From Pomphorhynchus laevis (taxonomy: Eukaryota; Acanthocephala; Palaeacanthocephala; Echinorhynchida; Pomphorhynchidae), in the NCBI GenBank assembly GCA_012934845.2, contig WNNJ02002649.1:62001-126000 (forward strand): a stretch of 64,000 nt of DNA. The letters are read 5' to 3'. Below the pieces are notes generated by a model. That model was not told the origin of the DNA. It worked only from the letters and a program-made list of their open reading frames with translations, and ran no database searches. Position 1 is the stretch's first letter, and each line of letters opens with the position of its first letter. Position numbers and translations under genes: made by a program. This document shows positions 43,601 through 49,417 of this stretch, piece by piece.

Positions 43601-44495
43601 AAGGAATGTTTTAAAAGGATGGGGTCAAAATCATATTATAACGTCAACTATCTTATTTCAATCGTTAGTGAATTTTTAATACCAACGCTATCAACGCTAA
43701 TGAATTTATGGAAACTGACGGACGGCACCAAAAAGAAATGAGCACCTAAGCATAATTTAATGTTAAATGCTTACTCTACTCTATTAGTGTACGTTATTAA
43801 TCAACTGAAAGGTTAAGAACCTGTACTAAAATTTGTATTCTACTGTCCGTGTATATTTACAGCTGATGATCTTCATTGCCGAATTGTCGTAGCAAGGGAC
43901 GACATCATGAATTTTCTTGTTTGTTATAATATAGTTAAAATATTCAAAACTATTGAAAACTTTATTTCTTTTGTCATTCTGCACTGTATCTTTATCCAAA
44001 TGTTCATTACAAGCACGTGCTATTGTGATTTTTTGCATTTAATTTCTGACAGCTTAAAATTTCAAACATTTAAAATAGAACACAATATTACGTCTTATTT
44101 GCTTTGTTAATCTAATAACAAATTAATAATGTCATTTTATTATCGACCAGAACTTGATTTTTAAAGGCAAAGTTTTACGCTATTTAGTCCCTAAATTTAG
44201 TATCTGTCAAAGAAGAAAATAATTGAAGGCACATCATTGTGAATAACAAAACGTGTGATTTGTGTTATCTACGTTTTATTTTAAATGTTTATACCTATAA
44301 ATTGCTCACAGATTCGACGAAGTTTCCAAATGAAAACTGTATTTCGGTTAAGATAAAAACATTTTTAAAAACTTAAAAAAAAAACGTTTTTTTTTGTTCT
44401 AAACCCTATAAAATGTTAATAAAATATTACATTTTTATCTGATGTTTTAGGCTGCCGAAATTGGTCTGGAGTGCAATAACGCTATCATGCAATGA
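1574..44495 (+). CDS. COPA: Coatomer subunit alpha (alpha-COP), 28 exons traced
   Basis: Alpha-COP is the large scaffold subunit of the COPI coat. It forms the outer cage with beta'- and epsilon-COP and its N-terminal WD40 propeller reads dilysine retrieval signals on Golgi-to-ER cargo. Twenty-eight exons join in phase from 1574 to a TGA at 44493-44495 and give about 1230 residues. Adding some 13 residues expected from an unseen first exon gives a length close to the usual 1200-1240. Order: two WD40 propeller regions (residues about 14-600), a solenoid linker (about 600-830), an acidic Asp/Glu-rich linker (833-910), and the C-terminal epsilon-COP binding domain with [15 protein letters not shown] near the end. 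The tail is shorter and differs from the usual animal C-terminus. Introns range from 34 bp to about 4.2 kb, and several carry transposon relics. No promoter or 5' UTR is visible. Identification rests on collinear similarity recalled for the family across all exons. Confidence 0.97.
3110..3540 (+). pseudogene. Naiad-like Penelope reverse transcriptase, 5'-truncated copy A
   Basis: Starts just before reverse transcriptase motif C ([14 protein letters not shown]) and continues through [11 protein letters not shown] and [13 protein letters not shown], then degrades after 3448 by deletions and stops. It is the oldest-looking copy of the element that is best preserved at 47.6-49.4 kb. It lies sense-oriented in a COPA intron and is followed by its terminal repeat. 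Confidence 0.85.
3673..4161 (+). repeat. Terminal repeat (pLTR) of Naiad-like copy A
   Basis: Contains the family block gaaacctgatagcat and, at the end, aatacgtggactcagctga. It is longer than the ~315-bp repeats at 47.6 and 49.1 kb because of AT-rich internal expansion. Its second core heptamer reads ctgatta instead of ctgatga. Confidence 0.75.
4364..4437 (+). CDS. COPA: COPA exon (residues ~52-76)
   Basis: Encodes GPVRGIDFH and [11 protein letters not shown], second WD40 repeat. Acceptor gcaaag|GT; donor attaag|gtactt. Followed by a 60-bp intron. Confidence 0.95.
4498..4655 (+). CDS. COPA: COPA exon (residues ~77-129)
   Basis: Encodes [20 protein letters not shown] and [18 protein letters not shown], the third WD40 repeat, very close to the animal consensus. 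Donor atttc|gtaagc. Confidence 0.95.
5330..6080 (-). pseudogene. DDE integrase relic (Ginger/Gypsy-like)
   Basis: Read on the minus strand in shifting frames this gives [19 protein letters not shown], then [15 protein letters not shown] (catalytic Asp followed by NGKEF), and further on KSPFTMLLG. These are hallmarks of the rve integrase core used by Gypsy-like LTR elements and by Ginger/KRBA2-type genes. An upstream stretch resembles a [13 protein letters not shown] start of the catalytic core. Several stops and frameshifts make it non-functional. It is antisense inside a COPA intron. The catalytic core start and the family assignment are inferred. Confidence 0.65.
7092..7250 (+). repeat. Tandem copy of a COPA splice-acceptor region
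   Basis: A ~50-bp segment ending in the acceptor and the first bases of the exon at 7248 is present at about 7097-7147 and again at 7203-7253. Both end with attcag or tttcag followed by aattatt. Confidence 0.85.
7248..7357 (+). CDS. COPA: COPA exon (residues ~129-166)
   Basis: Encodes [18 protein letters not shown] and [14 protein letters not shown]. The acceptor atttcag at 7247 lies inside a 50-bp segment that is duplicated about 106 bp upstream, giving a decoy acceptor at 7141. Confidence 0.95.
8033..8125. repeat. Short tandem repeat around tagtatgttata
   Basis: Four to five imperfect copies of a unit containing tatatctagtatgttata in a COPA intron. Confidence 0.75.
8262..8304. repeat. Direct duplication agtactatttaacatata
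   Basis: Two adjacent copies of an ~18-bp motif separated by a few bases, close to the acceptor of the exon at 8344. Confidence 0.75.
8344..8562 (+). CDS. COPA: COPA exon (residues ~166-239)
   Basis: Encodes LRKKN, then [18 protein letters not shown] and [11 protein letters not shown], the WD40 repeat whose lysine and arginine correspond to K230 and R233 mutated in human COPA syndrome. Donor is weak (atg aat g|gtttct) but phase requires it. Confidence 0.93.
8620..8755 (+). CDS. COPA: COPA exon (residues ~239-284)
   Basis: Encodes [15 protein letters not shown] and [16 protein letters not shown]. Glutamate and aspartate matching E241 and D243 of the human protein are conserved. Separated from the previous exon by a 57-bp intron. 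Confidence 0.95.
10068..10378 (+). repeat. 81-bp direct repeats before the Penelope element
   Basis: A segment starting ttgcatcaatagttca and ending attacttgaaat occurs at 10068-10148 and 10298-10378 with about five differences. It lies just upstream of the Penelope coding region and may be part of that element's end. Confidence 0.8.
10411..12173 (+). pseudogene. Penelope-like retroelement 1 with GIY-YIG nuclease, deleted RT core
   Basis: The N-terminal part (10411-10815) carries [13 protein letters not shown] typical of Penelope proteins. It is followed by a degraded PKIDKPE stretch and, at 10909-11259, the reverse transcriptase fingers and motif A ([12 protein letters not shown]). The segment that should carry motif B and the YxDD motif is missing between about 11220 and 11235. 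Sequence resumes with [34 protein letters not shown] and the thumb. At about 11800-12020 is the GIY-YIG endonuclease (IYTIPC, YVGQT, catalytic R in QRTYQHK, E in VLESLYI), with one internal stop. Stops, shifts and the lost catalytic core make it dead. It is in sense orientation in the largest COPA intron. Confidence 0.9.
12990..13072 (+). CDS. COPA: COPA exon (residues ~284-312)
   Basis: An 83-bp exon encoding [20 protein letters not shown] and NLNIFAAG, matching the HDRFWVLAAHP block of animal alpha-COP. Acceptor gtttag|A; donor gctgcag|gtaatc. It lies after the longest intron (4234 bp), which holds a Penelope element. Confidence 0.93.
13073..15965. other. COPA intron, no recognised gene
   Basis: AT-rich. 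Around 13320-13400 and 13900-14600 the base composition is less extreme, suggesting old repeat insertions, but no protein family is recognised in either strand. Confidence 0.5.
15966..16119 (+). CDS. COPA: COPA exon (residues ~312-363)
   Basis: Encodes [16 protein letters not shown], the end of the first propeller, then a divergent segment [14 protein letters not shown]. Donor cttaag ag|gtttaa. Confidence 0.93.
16682..17955. repeat. 637-bp direct tandem duplication
   Basis: The segment 16682-17318 is followed without a gap by a near-identical copy at 17319-17955. The few differences cluster around 16920-16980 versus 17557-17617. No protein family is recognised in the unit. It lies in the COPA intron between the exons at 15966 and 19100. 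Confidence 0.95.
19100..19245 (+). CDS. COPA: COPA exon (residues ~363-412)
   Basis: Encodes [17 protein letters not shown] and YQLVKMS, aligning with MSYNPAENAVLLCTR of the family. The acceptor (gcattaag|C) has a poor pyrimidine tract, but the phase fits. Confidence 0.85.
20646..21012. repeat. Inverted and direct copies of an unknown repeat
   Basis: A segment of about 75-85 bp containing gctaacctctgttagc occurs inverted at 20646-20730, then as its reverse complement (gcagaggttagcgaaat) at 20755-20850 and again at 20937-21012. The first two form a foldback with a short spacer. No coding content. Confidence 0.8.
21709..21733. repeat. Perfect 11-bp hairpin
   Basis: gctggattgaa and its exact reverse complement separated by atc. 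Confidence 0.9.
22313..22392 (+). CDS. COPA: COPA exon (residues ~412-438)
   Basis: Encodes [15 protein letters not shown], matching GLTAVWVARNRFAVL of the second WD40 region. Short exon between acceptor attttag and donor ggaaag|gtttgg. Confidence 0.9.
22455..22597 (+). CDS. COPA: COPA exon (residues ~439-486)
   Basis: Encodes [20 protein letters not shown] and [10 protein letters not shown], collinear with IKNLKNEI, VPNCDEIFYAG and ITLFDVQQKR. It is flanked by introns of 62 and 47 bp. Confidence 0.92.
22645..22730 (+). CDS. COPA: COPA exon (residues ~486-515)
   Basis: Encodes [18 protein letters not shown] and VFAVLTKTG, matching RTLASVKISKVKYVIWSAD. Confidence 0.94.
22731..24387. other. 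COPA intron, no recognised gene
   Basis: AT-rich, with a palindrome caagcatatgcttg near 23622 and an imperfect 15-bp hairpin at 24230-24263 (actgcggtggtagtt). Nothing else seen. Confidence 0.5.
24388..24529 (+). CDS. COPA: COPA exon (residues ~515-562)
   Basis: Encodes [13 protein letters not shown] and [16 protein letters not shown], matching NIHENIRVKSGAW and GVFIYTTSNHIKYAV. Donor tcagg|gttagt. Confidence 0.95.
24530..26506. other. COPA intron with AT microsatellites
   Basis: Contains tatat-type simple repeats around 25140-25290 and the first of two 204-bp direct repeats (26051-26254). At 26255-26380 are short iterations of caaaatttaagcatt. Confidence 0.6.
26051..26254 (+). repeat. 204-bp direct repeat, copy 1
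   Basis: Begins aggcgcggtttaaatgca and is nearly identical to 28618-28821, differing at only a few positions (for example gcatgttc versus gcacgttc, aaagcg versus aaagca). Non-coding. Confidence 0.95.
26507..26672 (+). CDS. COPA: COPA exon (residues ~562-617)
   Basis: Encodes [16 protein letters not shown] and [12 protein letters not shown]. The exon lies between two near-identical 204-bp direct repeats placed in its flanking introns. Confidence 0.95.
27240..28140 (+). pseudogene. hAT-family transposase relic (GTF2IRD2/ZBED-like), internally duplicated
   Basis: From about 27380 the plus strand reads, with frameshifts, [15 protein letters not shown], then [32 protein letters not shown] and [19 protein letters not shown]. 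This order and the TxDG-P motif match the catalytic region of hAT transposases related to GTF2IRD2 and ZBED proteins. From 27865 the second half of this region is repeated with further decay ([12 protein letters not shown]), a tandem copy of about 285 bp. Stops and shifts show it is dead. It sits in a COPA intron in the sense direction. Confidence 0.8.
28618..28821 (+). repeat. 204-bp direct repeat, copy 2
   Basis: Same orientation as copy 1. The two flank the COPA exon at 26507-26672 and the hAT relic. Confidence 0.95.
28948..29094 (+). CDS. COPA: COPA exon (residues ~618-666)
   Basis: A 147-bp phase-0 exon encoding [20 protein letters not shown] and [11 protein letters not shown], start of the alpha-solenoid. 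Acceptor cacctag; donor ctgcag|gtatta. Confidence 0.96.
29095..29925. other. COPA intron, nothing recognised
   Basis: AT-rich, no coding similarity on either strand. Confidence 0.5.
29926..30115 (+). CDS. COPA: COPA exon (residues ~667-730)
   Basis: Encodes [35 protein letters not shown] and [10 protein letters not shown], the solenoid repeats matching WEKLGEVALLQGNH and LSFLYLITGNLEKL. Confidence 0.95.
30166..30261 (+). CDS. COPA: COPA exon (residues ~730-762)
   Basis: Encodes [19 protein letters not shown] and LSVLEENEQ, matching IRKDMSGHYQNALYLGDV. It follows a 50-bp intron ending in a poly-T tract and gataag. Donor caat|gtaagc. Confidence 0.88.
30262..32171. other. COPA intron with pLTR fragment and hairpin
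   Basis: Has an 11-bp hairpin at 30802-30832 (attacgccttc / gaaggcgtaat) and a Penelope terminal-repeat fragment near 31290-31420. No gene recognised. Confidence 0.55.
31290..31420 (+). repeat. Fragment of Naiad-like terminal repeat
   Basis: Shares tttttattttaaattttaa and a terminal aaaatacgtagactta with the repeats that bound the element at 47.6-49.4 kb. It is closest to the fragment at 40.1 kb, with which it shares atataaatattaattgtata. Confidence 0.6.
32172..32257 (+). CDS. COPA: COPA exon (residues ~762-790)
   Basis: Encodes [19 protein letters not shown], matching SLAYLTAATHGLDEEAE. Acceptor tttttaag|TA; donor agcatg|gtacga. Confidence 0.88.
32258..33568. other. COPA intron, nothing recognised
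   Basis: AT-rich. Around 32430-32510 there is weak similarity to the repeat at 20.6-21.0 kb (tttatttgatctagctttaataatt). Confidence 0.45.
33569..33695 (+). CDS. COPA: COPA exon (residues ~791-833)
   Basis: Encodes [17 protein letters not shown] and [11 protein letters not shown], matching the LLQPPAPIMPLDTNWPLL block. Acceptor attgcag; donor gccgcag|gtatag. Confidence 0.9.
33696..35508. other. COPA intron with AT palindromes
   Basis: Several AT inverted repeats (34310-34370, 35050-35125) and a ~38-bp direct repeat containing gtaagtaaagacgaatat at 35187 and 35358. No coding signal. Confidence 0.5.
35509..35741 (+). CDS. COPA: COPA exon (residues ~833-910), acidic linker
   Basis: Encodes an Asp/Glu-rich linker with [24 protein letters not shown] and [10 protein letters not shown], the disordered segment between solenoid and C-terminal domain. 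Its donor opens a 34-bp intron. Confidence 0.92.
35776..35907 (+). CDS. COPA: COPA exon (residues ~911-954)
   Basis: Encodes [15 protein letters not shown] and [15 protein letters not shown], start of the C-terminal domain (HILAGSFETAMRLL in the family). Phase-0 exon of 132 bp. Confidence 0.93.
36235..36920 (+). repeat. Minisatellite, ~99-bp unit, seven copies
   Basis: The marker gtagcgttt recurs at about 36242, 36341, 36440, 36539, 36638, 36737 and 36836, so the period is about 99 bp. Two variants mostly alternate: one with gtatcatgggtttaatttt and tgctaggatttgtcatac, the other with cccctgtcatttagttt and gccagaacttttcatatg. Lies in the COPA intron after the exon at 35776. Confidence 0.95.
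37558..37721 (+). CDS. COPA: COPA exon (residues ~955-1009)
   Basis: Encodes [19 protein letters not shown] and [15 protein letters not shown], matching LLHDQVGVIQFGPYKQLFL. Acceptor aaacag; donor caact|gtaagt. Confidence 0.95.
37781..37906 (+). CDS. COPA: COPA exon (residues ~1009-1051)
   Basis: Encodes [20 protein letters not shown], matching LIQRLQLCYQLTTVGKFEE. Separated from the previous exon by a 59-bp intron; donor aaagt|gtaagt. Confidence 0.95.
37907..39111. other. COPA intron, nothing recognised
   Basis: AT-rich, no coding similarity. Confidence 0.5.
39112..39286 (+). CDS. COPA: COPA exon (residues ~1051-1109)
   Basis: Encodes [30 protein letters not shown] and ANAKRICE, the conserved CREYIVGLSVE helix region of the C-terminal domain. 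Confidence 0.95.
39287..40585. other. COPA intron with a pLTR fragment
   Basis: Holds a Penelope terminal-repeat fragment at 40105-40255; otherwise AT-rich and featureless. Confidence 0.5.
40105..40255 (+). repeat. Fragment of Naiad-like terminal repeat
   Basis: Starts with tattagtcaattcatgaaaa and ends near gcagtcagctgatatg, the same order as the complete repeats at 47.6 and 49.1 kb. No attached coding sequence. Confidence 0.65.
40586..40747 (+). CDS. COPA: COPA exon (residues ~1110-1163)
   Basis: Encodes [36 protein letters not shown] and [12 protein letters not shown]. Phase-0 exon of 162 bp. Confidence 0.96.
41585..42905 (-). pseudogene. RTE-type non-LTR retrotransposon reverse transcriptase relic
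   Basis: Read on the minus strand from 42905 downward: [20 protein letters not shown], then [32 protein letters not shown] (motif A), [19 protein letters not shown] (motif B), and at the end [14 protein letters not shown] followed by [18 protein letters not shown] and [10 protein letters not shown]. This order is that of the reverse transcriptase and C-terminal part of RTE-like elements common in trematodes and other animals. The FADD box is mutated. Many frameshifts are present and no apurinic endonuclease is seen. It lies antisense in a COPA intron. Confidence 0.9.
43027..43142 (+). CDS. COPA: COPA exon (residues ~1164-1202)
   Basis: Encodes TRKIMASAE and [15 protein letters not shown], the signature block near the C-terminus of alpha-COP. 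Donor tatcg|gtacgt. Confidence 0.97.
43261..43342 (+). CDS. COPA: COPA exon (residues ~1202-1229)
   Basis: Encodes [13 protein letters not shown] and [13 protein letters not shown], matching [24 protein letters not shown]. Confidence 0.96.
43343..44450. other. Last COPA intron, nothing recognised
   Basis: Contains AT-rich iterations of tatttaataaa at 43470-43600. No coding signal. Confidence 0.5.
44451..44495 (+). CDS. COPA: COPA last exon and stop
   Basis: Encodes [14 protein letters not shown] and TGA. The AAEIGLE start aligns with VTEIGKD of the family, but the last residues differ and the usual ISPLQF ending is absent, so the lineage has a changed C-terminus. Confidence 0.9.
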   Translation, partial: AAEIGLECNNAIMQ

Positions 44496-46690
44496 TCATT
44501 GCTGTTATACGGAAGACATTCACTACATGAGAATATATATGCATCTAATTGTAATGTTTAAGCACCTGACAGTGAATGTCTCAAAATAAGAATTATTTTT
44601 TAATAATCACCTCTCCGTAATCTTTTTGTTTATATTGAATTCAAAAGTTAGTTTTCTTAATTGCCTGATATCATCTATGTAGATGATTTTTTCTCAAGCG
44701 TTTAGTTTTATAACATTGTATCTGCACGAATCAGTTTCATGTAAATTATCTATTTAACGACACGACACATATTTTGAGGTAGGTAAACGCATTTTATTTA
44801 TAATTTTGATAATTTAATGTTTTCCTAAAATGGTTTTTACTGTAATCTTAAAAGCTTCAGATGAAATAGTAATCACACATTCGCAAAACGCAGAATTTAA
44901 ACATGTTGTACGCGTGGTATGCAAGACAAAAAATCATTTTGATTTCGTAGTCTTATTGTCTAAGAATGTCCTTCGTCATAAATCCTGTATTAATCAGCTC
45001 AAATATCTCTGCGATACATTATGAAACATTAACATTATAGCTGTTTTATTTAATTTTCAACAACAAACAAAGCATATTATGCTTGTCAAACGAATATATT
45101 TTCTATTCATTTTTACATTCGCAGCGAAAATACGACTGAAACGTCTTTTTTTGTATTTATCCTCAATTATTTTGTAAAATACCGAAATTCAATTATGTTT
45201 ATATGAGACGCTTAGAACTTTGTTCATTTTGCTTACGGCAAACTTGTAACGCCGTATACTGCATCCGAAGAAACATAAAAAACAGCAAAGGATGTTTTGT
45301 TATTATTGATATTTGGATATCCATCAGAAAGTTTATTTGTTACATTTCACTCACTTCATGCAATTATTGTTTTGATTTTATTAGTATAATTTAAAATATA
45401 AGTATTTTAGTTTTATAAATATTCGAGTGCCGTATGCTTGTTTTGTATAAAACCAAAGCCGATATGTTTTTATTCATCGCTTACTACAGATAAATGTTTA
45501 TAAAGAAGAAAAACGATACGCTGAACAATTTGGTAAATTGAAATCCAAAATAAAACAGTAAAATCTAAATTGACTGTATATATAGCCATTTATTAATGGC
45601 TATACATTTACTTGACTACTAACGTTTTACAAAACGAAACGCATTAACTGTTTTTCGCTTTATAAGGAATTTTTTGTATGAATGACAATGAATATAATAT
45701 GTTTATAATTGCTTTCATCTAAATGTTTTTATAATGAAGATTTCCTTTAATCTAAAGTTAATATTAAAGTTAAAATCTCAAAATTGCAGAAACATTTAAA
45801 AATCTATATTGCAGACCGAATAGTTGATACGAATCCAGTAAATTGTAATCCAATTTATAGTGATTTTTATGAAAGAGCCTATGTAATCAAAATAAAATAA
45901 TATATGGATAAAAATCAAAATTATCTACCATATAGTAGTATATATGTGTGTGCTTGTTGGCTTGTCTAATTTACAAATTAAAAAAATATAATTCAGCATG
46001 TTAATGGGAATGATCCCAAGATTATAATAAGATTGCACAAATATACGATCTAAAAAAGTTACATGCTTTGATTGTTTAATTAATGATTTGAAACGATTTA
46101 AGAATTCTACTTTAATCATAACTTGTATAGTTGTGATATTTGATAAATATTTAATAGAATGAATTAATTTCTAAATTATTAAAGTCAGGTATTAAAAAGT
46201 TTAACATTTCAGTTATACCTCTTTCCGATTGTTTATTAAAATAAAGTAATAAGGTTAATATTTTTTATTTATTTAATACGTTTTCTGCTGTATCATTTAA
46301 ATAAATGCAGTTAAAAGCTCTTTTACAAAAATCATTTAACATGTTTTTATTGTATATTGTACGCTAAATTATAGTAACGCGTCATGTTATACATATCTCA
46401 TTGTTTATTTTTTAATAGCTACCTTATTTCAGTAAAACATTTGGAAAAATTAGCTTAGACATCAAGAAGTAAACATTTTAAATGAAGATTAAATATCACA
46501 ATGTATATCCAGCCTCTCATGTTGCGTATACATGGGATTGACGCCGTAGCTAATGATAGATTTAAGATAGCCCGTCAGGTATTCCTAGTATACTGTGACC
46601 ACTTTTTACTTGATATTTTTTATATTAATGTAATTTTTTAAATATTCTGTAAAGTTGGAAACAAAGTTTATTTAAAATGCTATATAAAGA
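44496..46690. other. COPA 3' flank
   Basis: Contains no recognised gene. A decayed copy of the COPA exon-intron junction at 43.1 kb is suggested at 45720-45880 (see findings). The polyadenylation site was not determined. Confidence 0.5.
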
Positions 46691-46699
46691 TCAGGATAG

Positions 46700-47330
46700 A
46701 AAAATTGCGTTAACTCTTATCGCAGAATTGTGATGTTAAGTCATCCTTATAAATTACTCGCTATCTTGCTCACAAAACGACTAAACGCACATTGCAAAAG
46801 TATACGTCCATATTGGCAATACACTTTCGTCATGCTCAATAACAGTCGACAATTTTTTTGTAAGCATGGAAAAGGCTATGGAATCTTTGTAGACTTCGCA
46901 AAAGCTTTCCACTCAGTAAGCAGATAGCTCATGATAAACAAGCTACATTTTGCATATTACATCCACAGCAACATGTTAAGGCTATTATACAAAGTACTTC
47001 TCTCAAATAAGATCTGAATAGTATATATTTTACTAGTTGACAGTCCAATGACTCATTCAACTGGTGTCTTACACGTGAATCCGTTAAGCTCTTTCTTGTT
47101 CTCTTTTTTAATTGACGACTTACACAGTCTTCTGAAATCAGTTTAGTCATAACTCAAGCTACTTCTATATGAAGAAGATCTGCTCGTTCTAACACACTCG
47201 ATAGACGAAACTCAGTCAAACCCCTTTAAACTTGCTGGACTTATGTGGCAAACATAAACTTGACAAAATATTACTTACTAAGCACTCGACGATCATCTCT
47301 CAATCATCTGGAAAATCAGTGCTTGACAGT
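46700..47330 (+). pseudogene. Non-LTR reverse transcriptase relic
   Basis: Starts with LSHPYKLLAILLTKRLNAHC and reaches IFVDFAKAFHSVSR (motif A, normally DFxKAFDxVxR). Further on, in other frames, are STGVLHVNPLSSFLFSFLID (motif B) and LYEEDLLVLTHS, where the catalytic YADD has become YEED. Several stops. It is a different family from the RTE-type relic at 41.6-42.9 kb. Confidence 0.75.
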
Positions 47331-47609
47331 AACATCGAAAATAACACTTTAAACAATATTTCTGCTCTATCTTTGAAGGTACCAGATTTACACCAGATGG
47401 TGTAACCAAATACTTTATATATAGCTTATCAAATGGAATAATTTTGTTATAGCAGGGTCATATCGAAGTATTGACCGAAAAAAAGAAACGTCAACTTTTA
47501 TAATAAATTGGAACTTTCCTAATAAAGAACTTTATTTATGAAAAATTTCTAACGCGACTGTATAGTCATTTGTGATACATTTTTAATACATTGTATAGTC
47601 ATAATAGCC

Positions 47610-47924
47610 AAATACGTCCCTAACACGTATTTGGCCTCGCTGTTATGTTGGGTAGAGGAGTTAGGGGCCGAAACCTGATAGCCTAGCAGTTCCTCCTGAT
47701 GACCTCTAATTCTTATTCTGATACAACGTCTGTTATTTATTAGTCAATTCATAAAAATGACGTTTATTTTAAATTTCAATTTTTTTATTTTAACTTGATT
47801 TAAATTATAGAAAATCTAGAAACAGTTATTAATTTTGTTATTTAATTACTAAATTTTGATTTAGCATTATTATGCTTTTTTAATTTATAATTATATTAAA
47901 TACGTGGACTCAGTTAGCTGATTT
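47610..47924 (+). repeat. Upstream terminal repeat (pLTR) of Naiad-like element B
   Basis: About 315 bp, repeated in the same orientation at 49103-49417. Contains a block with tagaggag, ccgaaacctgatag, cctgatgacctcta and gatacaacgtctgttattta, then AT-rich sequence, and ends aatacgtggactcagttagctg. Confidence 0.9.
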
Positions 47925-47948
47925 TATTACTTTTATTTTATTCTTGTC

Positions 47949-49058
47949 AAGAAACTATACCTATGTTATATTGAAATCCAAAATTACAAAAATCCAATAA
48001 AACCTAGGTTTATATGTAGTGCGTTTAAATGTACATTAAAACCACTTTCTGTTTCTATGAATAAAATACTTAAAGTAATTAAAGCACACTTTAAAAAATA
48101 TTGCAATGTAATCGAAATTAATGTCGGTATAAAACACTATTTCAGTATTAATTCTACAAAAGAATTTTTAGAACAGACAAAAGGAATAAATTTTCAAAAT
48201 ATAAATACATACGATTTTAGTACTCTTTATACAAATCTAGGTTTAGTAGATATTAAAGAAGCGTTAGTAAAATTAATTAATCTTATATTCGGAAAAAGAT
48301 ATACATATATATGTTATAATAATTATAACGCCTATCTAACAAAAATTAAACCATCAAATAAATATAAATATATGGATAAAATTGAATTAATAGAATCCTT
48401 AAATATTTTGATAAATCAAAATTATTTAAAAGTAGGGACATCTATATTTAGACAAGTAAAAGATGTTCCAATGGGTGGTAATAGTAGCCCAATTATAGCT
48501 GACTTGTTTTTAAGCTTTATAGAATATGAATTTGTTCATAACTGTGTAAAAACTAAATCTAAACAATATAAATATATGAAATATATGTTTCGATACATTG
48601 ATGATATATGTGTATTTAATTCTAATAATTTTTATTCAATTAGTGAGCACATTTATCCAGAAAGCCTTATTCTTAACAAAACCAATATTAATGATAAAGA
48701 AGGTGTATATCTAGATATGAACATTAAATTAACATTAACTAAAACTACTATTAATTTATATCGTAAAGATGACATATTTAAATTTACAAGAAACATATTT
48801 TTGCATGAGCATTCATGCATACCATATAATATAAAATATAATACATTAAATAATGAAATTTTAAGAATTGCAACAATATGTAATGATATTGGCTTTCTTC
48901 AAAATCATTTAAATAATTTAATAGATACATATTTTAAACTAGGTTACTATAAAAATAACATCAAGCAGAAAATAGTAAAATATATAAATCAACACAATAA
49001 TATAAAGAATAAATTTAAACTCTTAAGTGGCAAATTTTTATGGATGGATAATAAATAA
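47949..49058 (+). CDS. Naiad-like Penelope reverse transcriptase, copy B (5'-truncated, open frame)
   Basis: From the ATG at 48057 there is an uninterrupted frame of 333 residues, and the frame is open upstream with KNPIKPRFICSAFKCTLKPL, a conserved segment of this family, so the ATG is not the true start. Motif A is TYDFSTLYTN (residues 51-60), motif B VPMGGNSSPIIADL (137-150), motif [12 protein letters not shown] (177-187) with both catalytic aspartates. The FDFSTLYT / PMGxNxxPxIADLFL / RYIDD pattern is that of a Penelope subgroup common in corals and molluscs, which I connect to Naiads (N-terminal GIY-YIG) by inference. No nuclease domain is present: the N-terminus is lost and no GIY-YIG follows the stop. 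It is flanked by direct ~315-bp repeats. Codon use is extremely AT-rich. Confidence 0.85.
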   Translation, partial: KKLYLCYIEIQNYKNPIKPRFICSAFKCTLKPLSVSMNKILKVIKAHFKKYCNVIEINVGIKHYFSINSTKEFLEQTKGINFQNINTYDFSTLYTNLGLVDIKEALVKLINLIFGKRYTYICYNNYNAYLTKIKPSNKYKYMDKIELIESLNILINQNYLKVGTSIFRQVKDVPMGGNSSPIIADLFLSFIEYEFVHNCVKTKSKQYKYMKYMFRYIDDICVFNSNNFYSISEHIYPESLILNKTNINDKEGVYLDMNIKLTLTKTTINLYRKDDIFKFTRNIFLHEHSCIPYNIKYNTLNNEILRIATICNDIGFLQNHLNNLIDTYFKLGYYKNNIKQKIVKYINQHNNIKNKFKLLSGKFLWMDNK

Positions 49059-49102
49059 TATACTTTGTATTAGAATAAGATACTAGATAGTTATTTCAGA
49101 GG

Positions 49103-49417
49103 AAATACATCTTTAACACGTATTTGGCCCCACTGCTATGTTGGGTAGAGGAGTTATGGGCCGAAACCTGATAGCATAGCATTTCCTCCTGATGACCTCT
49201 AATTCTTATTCTGATACAACGTCTGTTATTTATTAGTCAATTCATAAAAATGACGTTTATTTTAAATTTCAATTTTTTTATTTTAACTTGATTTAAATTA
49301 TAGAAAATCTAAAAACAATTATTAATTTTATTATTTAATCATTAAATTTTGATTTAGCATTATTATGTTTTGTTTATTTTATAATTATATTAAATACGTA
49401 TACTCAATTAGCTGATT
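49103..49417 (+). repeat. Downstream terminal repeat (pLTR) of Naiad-like element B
   Basis: Starts about 45 bp after the reverse transcriptase stop. Differs from the upstream copy by scattered substitutions, so the two are not a very recent pair. Confidence 0.9.

Noticed and set aside
48057..49058. Host gene of 333 residues
   Set aside because: The long open frame carries reverse transcriptase motifs and is bounded by direct repeats, so it is a mobile element, and its frame opens upstream of the ATG.
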